Assembly: GCA_017938765.1 (NCBI GenBank)
Contig: JAGBAX010000028.1
Coordinates: 254,490-318,489, forward strand
Reading direction: 5' to 3'
DNA length: 64,000 nucleotides
Source of the DNA: Alistipes sp.
GTDB lineage: Bacteria; Bacteroidota; Bacteroidia; Bacteroidales; Rikenellaceae
The notes beneath the pieces were generated by a model. The model had not been told where the DNA came from, did not search any database, and worked only from the letters and a program-made list of their open reading frames with translations. Made by a program: the position numbers and the translations under genes. Below are positions 25,227 through 33,127 of the stretch, one piece after another (the first letter of the stretch is position 1; the number at the start of each line of letters is the position of its first letter).

Positions 25227-26060
25227 TTAATAATTTCTCATTGCTGCTACATCTCTATTGTAGGCCGTAGCATTTGCCGAGAGTGCTCCACCCTCAAAGT
25301 CTGGGTCCTCAACCTCCGCTGTCGTGCTCTTTGAGACCCTCTTCTGCCCCTCGGTAAGGGTTATGGGCGTGCAGGTGGGATGAAGGTTGCTCATATTGAC
25401 TCGGTCTACGGCAGGGGCTGGCGGCTCAATGCCCTTGTCCTTAATTCCGAGCCACGAGCGGATGCGCTCTACAAGCGTTGCGGAGGGTTTGGTCTCTGTC
25501 GCGATGATAACATCCACAAGCCCCGCCTCAAGGGCCTGCTCTGGTGAGAGCCACTCCCCATCGCCAGAGTTTCGTGCCATCATCTCGGCAAAGTGGGAGG
25601 CTGGCAGGCCAGACCTTGAGGCGTAAATGGCGGCAATACGCTCGTCGGTCTTCTGTAGCAGCGCGGCCTGCTGTGCAAGGTTAGTAGCATTACCCTCAGC
25701 GGCACAGGAGGAGTTGTGGATAAGATAGAGCGCTGACTGCGCAATCTCGCGGCACCCCTCATTGGCAGCCTGAGCGATAATGGTTGCTGCCGAGGCGGTA
25801 TAACCATAGCAGCGAGTTGTAATGTGTGCATCAAGCGAGAGCAGAGCCTCGTAGATGAGCAGTGCATCGGCAACATCTCCACCCACAGAGCGGATATTGA
25901 CAACAACCATTGGCGTCTCAAGCGCCTCAATCTGGGTAATCTTCTCGCGCAAGGATTCATAGGTCGTCACAGCGCCATTCTGACCCTCAGAGCCAATTAC
26001 CCCCTCAATGTCTATGGTTGCCACTGTTGCCGTTGCTGAAATGTTAATAGTCTGATTCAT
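25227..26060 (-). CDS. Head maturation protease, ClpP-type
   Basis: 277 aa. A ClpP/S14 fold: SVGGDVADALLIYEAL (oxyanion strand, SVGGD in place of SPGGS), nucleophile Ser90 in GYTASAAT, catalytic His115 in LYLIHNSS, and an acidic residue near 167 (SGDGEWLSPEQALEAGLVD). The third residue of the triad cannot be fixed by eye. About 80 C-terminal residues follow the protease domain and could be a scaffold-like tail. Such proteins cleave capsid/scaffold precursors during head maturation; the capsid gene is 21 bp downstream. Confidence 0.85.
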   Translation of the reverse strand: MNQTINISATATVATIDIEGVIGSEGQNGAVTTYESLREKITQIEALETPMVVVNIRSVGGDVADALLIYEALLSLDAHITTRCYGYTASAATIIAQAANEGCREIAQSALYLIHNSSCAAEGNATNLAQQAALLQKTDERIAAIYASRSGLPASHFAEMMARNSGDGEWLSPEQALEAGLVDVIIATETKPSATLVERIRSWLGIKDKGIEPPAPAVDRVNMSNLHPTCTPITLTEGQKRVSKSTTAEVEDPDFEGGALSANATAYNRDVAAMRNY

Positions 26061-26066
26061 AATCTG

Positions 26067-28430
26067 TTAATCTTTTGTAAGTCTGATAAAGGTACATTTT
26101 GCGCTACGGCTCTCAGGGTCGTAAGAGTGTAGTGATTCAAGCCTGTAGAGAGAGCTCTCGCCCAAGATGTTGAACCTGAAGTTGTCGCGCAGTGACGGGT
26201 AGTTACTTTGGTCGGATAGCAGCTGCGTAAGCTCAAGTGGAGATAGGCGGAGAGTTAGCGTGAGTCGCTGTCGCGTAGCCAACCGCTCTAACGACTCCTT
26301 GAAGAAGCGGTTAAGCCCCGCAACGCCCTCTCTATCCTCATAGCAGAGAGAAAAGCCCTCTGTATACTCATCGCCCGCAAAGAGGAATGCCGAGAGTGGA
26401 TAGCGGTTTGTATTTAGCGGATAGCCCCAGCGTTCATCAGCAGGCAGCGGCTTAAGACCCATATAGAGGACTGCGTGCATAGTAAATGGAGCATCCATAG
26501 CGCCCTCGGCAGCATTATCTCCCACCTGCAGTATTGAGGCCGATGGCGCAAGCGCATACTGACCCCTCTTATTTATACCCGTTGTAAAGAGCGAGTTCTG
26601 GGTGAGCTTTGTGCTCTGCTTAGCACCATAAGTGGGGTTTGTAAATCGCCACTTGCCGATATCTGTACCATACTGCTTGTTAAACTGCTTTGAGGCGAAG
26701 TCCCCCTCACGATATCTCCACTCAAGTGTACGCGCCACATCTACACCCAAATCGGATATCTCAATCGGACTACTAAAGTCTACCCTATCGCTCCACTCCC
26801 ACTCCTTGGTGGTGTAGAAATTCTCCATAGGCTCTATGTAGACACTCTTTGTTGTTTCATCAGTAAAGATGACAAGGTTGAACATCTTGCAGATAGTTAC
26901 TACCAACTCTATGAGCCATATATCCTCGTGCGAGATATCATCAAGGGTAACATACGACCCATAGCCGGGCACTGATGAGAAGTAGGGCCTAAGCGAGCAG
27001 GCTGTACTGAGAGTAATCTCCATTCCTGGGTCGGCACCAGCAATCTTAATGCGGTTAAACTGCATCTTCTCGCCTGGCGAAAACTCCTGCGGAGGTATGC
27101 GCAAATCTATCATCACCTCAGTTTTACCACTTTCGGCAACAAATCCTGGGTAGAGCGCCCAATCGACATTATCCTCAAACTTCTCGCCCGACATCATCTC
27201 CACCGTGCAGCGCAGCTCAGGGCCTGAGGGCATAGTAATCTTGGTGTAACGACTATCAATAAGGTGGCTCTCTAACAGCTCGCCTGTATCCGCATTGAGA
27301 ATCTTGAGCAGATATGTCGTTCCAGGCGTGTAGTCAAAGATGCAGAGGTTGTAAATAACCCCATTGCTCAACTTATCCCGCTGGTCCTCAAAGCTGTTGG
27401 CAATAACAAAGCTGACATCTACATCTGGCTCGGCAATAACGCGATTAAAGCCTACAAGCTCACTGCGCGAAGCTATGCGGTAATCTGTCGTATACTCAAG
27501 GTGCAGAATAAAGCCCACATTTGCCGCTATGCTACTCTCAAACTGGCAGTAGCCATCATCATTTACTGTAAAGACCCTGCCCGTAGTAAAAGTATCCTGC
27601 ATTGTGTTGCCGTCGCAGTCTACAACTGTCGGATCTGCCGTATCTACGATATTTCCCAGCGCACTATCGCCATCAAAGCTCACTGTTGCATAGACTCTTC
27701 CCCACTCATCTGCCGTAGCTGTACCCCTGCTTTGTCGGCGAGCAAAAAAGTCAAGCAACTTCTGCTGATGTGCCGTATCTGGCGAGGCGTACTGACCGCT
27801 GAAGTATAACTGGCGCAACTCACTGCTCATAAAGAATTTACCCTTGACTTCATACCCCTTAAAAATCTTCTCAAACAGAGCCGCCACAGAGAAGAATGGG
27901 TGGTAGTCGTCCGTAGTCATAATATACTCCAGCGGAGCACCTGAATAGCCAGAGTATACCGACGGATACCTATTACGCAGCACTGGCAGAAACCTCACGG
28001 GCTGAAACCCCTCCCATGTGCTCATAATGTTGTCTAAAGTGAGTTGCATTCCAAAGTCCAAGCCACTACTGCTGAGCGAAGTTCGCGCCGCACGCTTTAC
28101 CCACTGCGCACCTCCAGCGTCTATTCGCACCTTGTACTCTCCAGAGTCGTTTAGCGGAGCCGAGAGGATATAGATTGTGCCACTGAACATCTCCACGCCA
28201 TCAACTGTCAGCACTGCACTATGGTGGCAATCGTTAAATCGCTCTGCTGCATGAATATCCTTTGCCCTGCCAAAAATCTTGTCTGACTCCACCGTTGAGG
28301 GCACAAATATCTCAAACGACCCTCCGTCCATAGTCAGCTGTGGGTCTGTCAAAGCATCCAGAGAAAATCCTATGGGCAGTTTTGAAATCTTTGATAGCGG
28401 GCAGGGTCTACCATCTACATATAGCTTCAC
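26067..28430 (-). CDS. Large tail/baseplate-like structural protein
   Basis: 787 aa if started at the GTG at 28430, which forms a GTGA overlap with the upstream stop and follows a strong AGGAGGT-like sequence, giving MKLYVDGRP. An ATG at 28472 would overlap by 46 bp and is the alternative. The N-terminal 120 residues resemble hub/late-control domains (LTVDGVEMFSGTIYIL). The rest is beta-rich with a predicted helix-containing domain near 540-600. No peptidase, lectin or glycosidase motif is recognised. The role is inferred from the cassette. Confidence 0.6.
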   Translation of the reverse strand: MKLYVDGRPCPLSKISKLPIGFSLDALTDPQLTMDGGSFEIFVPSTVESDKIFGRAKDIHAAERFNDCHHSAVLTVDGVEMFSGTIYILSAPLNDSGEYKVRIDAGGAQWVKRAARTSLSSSGLDFGMQLTLDNIMSTWEGFQPVRFLPVLRNRYPSVYSGYSGAPLEYIMTTDDYHPFFSVAALFEKIFKGYEVKGKFFMSSELRQLYFSGQYASPDTAHQQKLLDFFARRQSRGTATADEWGRVYATVSFDGDSALGNIVDTADPTVVDCDGNTMQDTFTTGRVFTVNDDGYCQFESSIAANVGFILHLEYTTDYRIASRSELVGFNRVIAEPDVDVSFVIANSFEDQRDKLSNGVIYNLCIFDYTPGTTYLLKILNADTGELLESHLIDSRYTKITMPSGPELRCTVEMMSGEKFEDNVDWALYPGFVAESGKTEVMIDLRIPPQEFSPGEKMQFNRIKIAGADPGMEITLSTACSLRPYFSSVPGYGSYVTLDDISHEDIWLIELVVTICKMFNLVIFTDETTKSVYIEPMENFYTTKEWEWSDRVDFSSPIEISDLGVDVARTLEWRYREGDFASKQFNKQYGTDIGKWRFTNPTYGAKQSTKLTQNSLFTTGINKRGQYALAPSASILQVGDNAAEGAMDAPFTMHAVLYMGLKPLPADERWGYPLNTNRYPLSAFLFAGDEYTEGFSLCYEDREGVAGLNRFFKESLERLATRQRLTLTLRLSPLELTQLLSDQSNYPSLRDNFRFNILGESSLYRLESLHSYDPESRSAKCTFIRLTKD

Positions 28431-29401
28431 AGCACCACCTCCTCTCCGCCATAGATGAAGGTATATTGGCAACTTGCCATCTTGCCAAAGCTGTAGCTGA
28501 CTGTCTCAGTCTCTAACACCTCCGCCGGCACAAGAGCCCCGCCAAGCTCTAACCACACCTTTGGACTGGCGACAATCGTGCTGAGCGTATCTGCCATCTC
28601 ACTTGGCAGTGAGTGTGAGCGCACCGTAATACGCCTATGGCTGCGATTACGCACCACCTCCCCCACCGCAGGATTTGCAAATAGACGTTCTCGCTCGGCA
28701 ACAACACTCTTTGACAGTGTCGTCTGGAATGTGTAGCGCTCAACCATCCCGTCAGTAGATACCCACGCCACACGCACCGACTCTGGGCTACGAGGGACAA
28801 CATCGTAGTGTAACTGCTGTCTCAGCTTATTGTCCACATAAATCTCCACCGAGAGCTCCCCAACGCCCTCTGCAAACTCCTCTGTAGCAATATGTAGCTG
28901 AACAATGCCACTACTACTCTCCACATCCAGATATTTACTTTCGCCTCTATCCGAGTTTATCCACACACTCACAGTGCTGTCCAAGGGCGATACAAAGCAG
29001 ATATCGTCACACTCGCCATAGCTGATTGTTCTTTGATGTGGCATAATGGTGTAGAGCTCATTCTGCACTACCTCTCGGCGATTGAAACTAAGGTTTACCC
29101 TATCTGACGGCTCGCGCCACACATCCGAGCTGGCAACGATGTAGTAGGCCGCCACTGGCACATCATCCAGCTGACAAACTGTGTCAAGCGAAGGGGTAAC
29201 CCTTGCCACATCCATAACATAAGGCGCAATGTCAATGTCGGCACTCTCCACGCCCCTGAAAATCTTTGTAGCCACTACGCTATCAGTGTAATAATCAACA
29301 ATTTCTACTGTGATATCACACTCTTCAGTAGAGCCGACCGTAAAAACCACTCCACACTCTAAGGGAGTAAAATCTTTTGGCTTTTGTTTGTAATAAAGCA
29401 T
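28427..29401 (-). CDS. Phage-like beta-rich structural protein of unknown role
   Basis: 324 aa, the first gene of the cassette. It is beta-strand rich with alternating hydrophobic and acidic residues, for example ADIDIAPYVMDVARV and ISYGECDDICFVSPLDS. There is no signal peptide, membrane segment or known motif. Its stop overlaps the next gene's GTG. A tail tip, fibre or chaperone role is possible; I do not recognise a family. Confidence 0.5.
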   Translation of the reverse strand: MLYYKQKPKDFTPLECGVVFTVGSTEECDITVEIVDYYTDSVVATKIFRGVESADIDIAPYVMDVARVTPSLDTVCQLDDVPVAAYYIVASSDVWREPSDRVNLSFNRREVVQNELYTIMPHQRTISYGECDDICFVSPLDSTVSVWINSDRGESKYLDVESSSGIVQLHIATEEFAEGVGELSVEIYVDNKLRQQLHYDVVPRSPESVRVAWVSTDGMVERYTFQTTLSKSVVAERERLFANPAVGEVVRNRSHRRITVRSHSLPSEMADTLSTIVASPKVWLELGGALVPAEVLETETVSYSFGKMASCQYTFIYGGEEVVL

Positions 29402-29782
29402 ACCTAATAGATTTTGTTTATAGAATTGTTAATAAAAGGTTAAAACAGCTTATCAACAGAGTGAATATCAGATACTTTAAGCTGTTAATAATGTTATCAA
29501 CATCCAGACTGGAATTGTTCATAACGTCGAATGACAGTGCAAATATATAACCCCAAAATCACCCTTGTCAAGAGGGCACACCACACCTTAGAGGCAAATT
29601 TCACGACCAAAACTTTGCAAATTATTGCAACAAATAGAGATAGCGATGTGAAAAAAATCAGAAAAAAAGTAAAAAAAGACCCCCAAGGGCATACATCATC
29701 AAAAAAAAGTATTAACTTTGCAGTGATTTGTGTACTGATAGTACATTTTTGTTTCACTAACGGCTTATAACTATGGACGGTG
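29402..29782. promoter_or_regulatory. 381-bp divergent control region between phage cassette and mqnA
   Basis: For the cassette (minus): TATATTTG at 29540-29547 gives a leader of about 130 nt. That leader contains an inverted repeat AACAGCTTA/TAAGCTGTT (29444-29452 with 29478-29486) and a direct repeat TTATCAACA (29450-29458 and 29494-29502). For mqnA (plus): TAACTTTG at 29713-29720. Between them is a very A-rich tract (29648-29712). No ORF. Confidence 0.55.
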
Positions 29783-30550
29783 ATGGGTATCAACGCAAAA
29801 ATAGCTGCAATATCGTATCTCAATACGATACCGTTCCTCTATGGTATTCGGCACGAAGGTAGTCTTTGCGCCGAGCTGCTACTTGCACCCCCATCAGAAA
29901 ATGTCCGCCACTTTATTGAGGGCAAGGTAGACCTCGCCCTTATCCCCGCCGCCGTAGTTCCAACGCTCAAGGATGCGCAGGTTGTAACAGACTACTGCAT
30001 TGGTGCAGTGGGCGCTGTGCGTACCGTTATGCTTGTGAGCAACACCCCTATAGAGTCTGTTAAGCGCATCTGGCTTGATGCCCACTCTCGTACATCGGTG
30101 CAACTTGTTGGCTATCTTGCGAAACACCGCTGGAAGATTACCCCTGAGTGGCTTGCTATGGATGACTACTCACTGCTTGAGACTCCGCAGGTGGGCGATG
30201 CCTATCTTATTATTGGAGACAAGTGCTTCGGCTATGAGGGTCGCTTTGCATACAACTATGACCTTGCATCGGAGTGGATTGCCCAGACCCGCCTACCATT
30301 TGCCTTTGCGCTGTGGGTGGCTCGCAAGGGGCTTAGCTATCAGGTACACGATGCACTGCAGCGCTGCCTTACATACGGCGTTGAGCATACTTACGAAGCC
30401 ATCCTTGAGAGCGACTATGCCGACAGGGAGTACGCCTACGAGTATCTTACTCAGAACATAGACTATCTTTTTGATTCACAGAAACATAAAGCACTAAAAA
30501 AGTTCTGGGACTTTGGGCTGAAGGTTGAGCCTAAGGTCAATCCCGGTTGA
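29783..30550 (+). CDS. mqnA: Chorismate dehydratase (futalosine pathway)
   Basis: Forms 3-enolpyruvyl-benzoate from chorismate, the first committed step of futalosine-dependent menaquinone synthesis. 255 aa from the ATG at 29783 (a GTG one codon earlier is possible). It has a periplasmic-binding-like fold without signal peptide; family segments include ISYLNTIPFLYG at the start, LALIPAAVVP, and LPFAFALWVARKG. The genes for later steps, mqnB and mqnD, lie at 7.7-9 kb, so the pathway is split. Confidence 0.93.
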   Translation: MGINAKIAAISYLNTIPFLYGIRHEGSLCAELLLAPPSENVRHFIEGKVDLALIPAAVVPTLKDAQVVTDYCIGAVGAVRTVMLVSNTPIESVKRIWLDAHSRTSVQLVGYLAKHRWKITPEWLAMDDYSLLETPQVGDAYLIIGDKCFGYEGRFAYNYDLASEWIAQTRLPFAFALWVARKGLSYQVHDALQRCLTYGVEHTYEAILESDYADREYAYEYLTQNIDYLFDSQKHKALKKFWDFGLKVEPKVNPG

Positions 30551-30626
30551 AGGGGTTAAGCGGTAGGGCCGCCCAATCTGGACTATGAGAGAATACTAAT
30601 CAAAAAACAGAGAGGAGAACAGAACA

Positions 30627-31613
30627 ATGATTACAATCTATCTAAAGCAATACAACAAGATTATCCGAAACGCAGATACCGAACTATTTGACGATTTGGG
30701 ATATGACGATATTCTGTGGATTGACATGATGCAACCCACAATCAAGGAGCAGAAGGCCGTAGAGAACTTTATGGAGATAAACCTCCAGACGCGCCAGCAG
30801 GTTGAGGAGATTGAGTCTACATCAAAGTACTCAGAGTCGGAGAATGCCATTATCTCAAACAGCAACTTCTTCGTTCCTGTTGGTGGCGACTCGTTTAAGG
30901 TTGAGCCAGTCTCATTCACACTATCTAATGAGGGTGTGCTCGTATCGGTGCGTCAGGCAGATATGCGAACCTTCCGCGAGGCGGAGAAGCGCCTGCAGAT
31001 GAACTATCGCAACTACTCTACTGGCTACCACATTCTTATTTCACTTCTTGAGGTGCGTATTGACTTTGATGCAGACCTTGTTGAGATGGTCGGCCGTCAG
31101 GTATCGGCGCTGAGCAAGGATATCAACCGCGAGGATAGCATTGACAAGGAGGTTATCCACCGCATCAACACCCTGCAGGAGCGCACGATGATTCTGCGTG
31201 AGAATATCTTTGACCGTCAGCGTGTGCTGTCGGGCATCCACCGCTCGGAGCGCTTTCCAAATGATATCTACCCACGACTGCAGCTGATGATTAAAGATGT
31301 AAGCTCACTTATCAGCCATACAGACTTTACCTTCCAGCGTCTGGACTATATTCAGGATGCAGCTTTGGGACTAATCAATATTGAGCAGAACGAGGTTGTA
31401 AAAATCTTCTCTGTGGCGGCGGTAGTCTTCCTGCCAGCGACGCTCGTTGCAAGTATCTACGGTATGAACTTCAAGTTTATGCCAGAGCTTGACTGGGTCT
31501 GGACCCTTGAGAGCGGACTAACAATTCCTGTGGGCTATATCTTCGCTCTGGGTCTTATGATTTTAGCCTCTGTTATAACAATGGGATTTTTCAAATATAA
31601 AAAGTGGCTGTAA
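30627..31613 (+). CDS. corA: CorA family magnesium/divalent cation transporter
   Basis: 328-aa inner-membrane channel. A large N-terminal cytoplasmic alpha/beta domain, a long coiled helix, then two C-terminal transmembrane helices (about 260-280 and 299-320) with the selectivity motif GMN at 279-281. The periplasmic loop contains MPELDW. The C-terminus is basic (FKYKKWL), as is typical. A strong terminator overlaps the last codons. Confidence 0.93.
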   Translation: MITIYLKQYNKIIRNADTELFDDLGYDDILWIDMMQPTIKEQKAVENFMEINLQTRQQVEEIESTSKYSESENAIISNSNFFVPVGGDSFKVEPVSFTLSNEGVLVSVRQADMRTFREAEKRLQMNYRNYSTGYHILISLLEVRIDFDADLVEMVGRQVSALSKDINREDSIDKEVIHRINTLQERTMILRENIFDRQRVLSGIHRSERFPNDIYPRLQLMIKDVSSLISHTDFTFQRLDYIQDAALGLINIEQNEVVKIFSVAAVVFLPATLVASIYGMNFKFMPELDWVWTLESGLTIPVGYIFALGLMILASVITMGFFKYKKWL

Positions 31614-31626
31614 AGACCACTTTTTA
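31599..31626 (+). terminator. Intrinsic terminator of corA
   Basis: AAAAAGTGG (31599-31607) and CCACTTTTT (31617-31625) form a nine-pair stem ending in T residues. The left arm lies within the last corA codons. Confidence 0.75.
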
Positions 31627-31638
31627 TAAAATATTTAC

Positions 31639-31646
31639 TACCTTTG
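31639..31646 (+). promoter_or_regulatory. -7 box (TACCTTTG) for tnaA
   Basis: Consensus Bacteroidota -7 box, giving a leader of about 47 nt that is AT-rich. I see no TnaC-like leader peptide in it, so regulation differs from the E. coli tna operon. Confidence 0.55.
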
Positions 31647-31698
31647 TAGGGATTTGTAAAAACTAACTTAAACAATAATAAAAAATTTAAAAACAACT

Positions 31699-33072
31699 AT
31701 GGAATTACCTTTTGCAGAATCGTGGCGCATCAAGATGGTGGAGCCTATTCGTAAGAGTACGCGCGAGGAGCGTGAGCAGTGGATGAAGGATGCACACTAC
31801 AACCTCTTCCAGCTTCGCGCCGATCAGGTGTATATCGACTGCCTTACCGACTCTGGTACTGGCGCAATGTCTGACCGTCAGTGGGCAGCAATGATGATGG
31901 GCGATGAGAGCTATGCCGGCTCAACATCATTCTTCCACCTCAAGGATACTATCACTCGCCTCACAGGCTTTGAGTATGTTATCCCTACACATCAGGGTCG
32001 TGCTGCTGAGAATGTACTTTTCAGCCACCTTGTAAAGCAGGGCGATGTTGTTCCGGGCAACTCACACTTTGATACAACAAAGGGACACATTGAGTCTCGC
32101 AAGGCTACTGCTCTTGACTGCACTATTGACGAGGCAAAGGATACCCAGCTTGAGATTCCTTTCAAGGGTAATGTAGACCCAGCAAAGCTTGAGGCTGCCC
32201 TTGAGCAGTACCACGAGCGCGTACCATTTATCATTGTTACTATTACGAACAACACCGCTGGTGGTCAGCCAGTTTCTATGGCAAACCTTCGCGCTGTTCG
32301 TGCTATTGCAGATAAGTATGGCAAGCGCGTAGTGCTTGACTCAGCTCGTTTTGCCGAGAATGCATACTTTATCAAGACTCGCGAGGAGGGTTATGCAGAT
32401 AAAACCATTAAGGAGATTGTTGCCGAGATTTACTCTCTTGCTGATGCAATGACAATGTCCGCAAAGAAGGACGGTATCGTAAATATGGGAGGCTTTATCG
32501 CTACCCGCCACGAGGATTGGTACGAAGGTGCAAAGCGCTTCTGTATCCCATTTGAGGGTTACCTCACTTATGGTGGTATGAATGGCCGCGATATGGAGGC
32601 TCTTGCTATCGGTCTTGACGAGAATACAGAGTTTGACAACCTTGACACCCGCATCCGTCAGGTGCAGTACCTCGCTGCTCGCCTTGACGAGTTTGGCATC
32701 CCTTACCAGCGCCCTGCAGGTGGCCACGCCATCTTTGTTGATGCAAGCAAGGTGCTTACCTCTGTTCCAAAGGAGGAGTTCCCAGCGCAGACCCTTGCCG
32801 TTGAGCTATACCTTGAGGCAGGTGTTCGTGGTTGCGAGATTGGCTATATCCTTGCCGACCGCGACCCAGTAACGCGCGAGAACCGCTTCGGAGGCCTTGA
32901 CCTTCTGCGTCTCTGCGTTGCTCGCCGCGTCTACACTAACAACCACATGGATGTTATCGCCGTAGCTCTTAAGAATGTCTTTGACCGCCGCCACGAGATT
33001 ACTCGCGGTGTAAAGATTGTCTGGGAGACCGAGCTTATGCGCCACTTTACTGTAAAACTGGAGAAGTTGTAA
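31699..33072 (+). CDS. tnaA: Tryptophanase (indole-producing)
   Basis: PLP enzyme cleaving tryptophan to indole, pyruvate and ammonia. 457 aa. The PLP lysine is Lys257 in MSAKKDG; GRAAEN, NNTAGGQPVSM and DSARFAENAYFIK surround the cofactor site. The tyrosine phenol-lyase alternative was weighed: DSARFAENAYF and SAKKD match tryptophanase, whereas TPL has DATRCVENAYF and SGKKD. It is monocistronic with its own promoter and terminator. A tna permease is not adjacent. Confidence 0.93.
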   Translation: MELPFAESWRIKMVEPIRKSTREEREQWMKDAHYNLFQLRADQVYIDCLTDSGTGAMSDRQWAAMMMGDESYAGSTSFFHLKDTITRLTGFEYVIPTHQGRAAENVLFSHLVKQGDVVPGNSHFDTTKGHIESRKATALDCTIDEAKDTQLEIPFKGNVDPAKLEAALEQYHERVPFIIVTITNNTAGGQPVSMANLRAVRAIADKYGKRVVLDSARFAENAYFIKTREEGYADKTIKEIVAEIYSLADAMTMSAKKDGIVNMGGFIATRHEDWYEGAKRFCIPFEGYLTYGGMNGRDMEALAIGLDENTEFDNLDTRIRQVQYLAARLDEFGIPYQRPAGGHAIFVDASKVLTSVPKEEFPAQTLAVELYLEAGVRGCEIGYILADRDPVTRENRFGGLDLLRLCVARRVYTNNHMDVIAVALKNVFDRRHEITRGVKIVWETELMRHFTVKLEKL

Positions 33073-33090
33073 TCTACTTCCAAATATAAA

Positions 33091-33126
33091 TAATAGGGCT
33101 GTCTTTTTTTTAAGACAGCCCTATTA
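33091..33126. terminator. Bidirectional terminator between tnaA and FAD oxidoreductase
   Basis: TAATAGGGCTGTCTT pairs perfectly with AAGACAGCCCTATTA around a T-rich loop. It lies between convergent stop codons at 33072 and 33128, so it serves both genes. Confidence 0.85.
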
Positions 33127-33127
33127 T

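Larger units (their letters stand above)
21699..29401 (-). mobile_element. Compact phage-derived capsid/lysis cassette (eight genes)
   Basis: Eight minus-strand genes, mostly overlapping or within 60 bp, read in transcription order: 324-aa and 788-aa tail/baseplate-like proteins, ClpP-type protease, capsid, portal, DUF6712-like connector, holin, P5-like muramidase. All frames are intact. No terminase, integrase, tail tube, sheath, tape measure, repressor or replication gene is seen. Flanks are housekeeping genes. The order protease-capsid-portal is reversed relative to most tailed phages. It could be a prophage remnant, a domesticated particle (GTA- or tailocin-like) or a satellite. Confidence 0.7.

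Noticed and set aside
21714..29450. AAACAGCT shared at both ends of the phage cassette as att sites
   Set aside because: An 8-bp match is expected by chance over this distance, no integrase is present and no tRNA flanks the locus.
29444..29502. TTATCAACA boxes read as part of a replication origin
   Set aside because: Only two imperfect DnaA-like boxes, no AT-rich unwinding region with further boxes, no dnaA or origin-associated genes. Kept only as possible regulatory sites.
31699..33072. Tyrosine phenol-lyase instead of tryptophanase
   Set aside because: The residues around the cofactor (DSARFAENAYF, SAKKD) follow tryptophanases, not tyrosine phenol-lyases.
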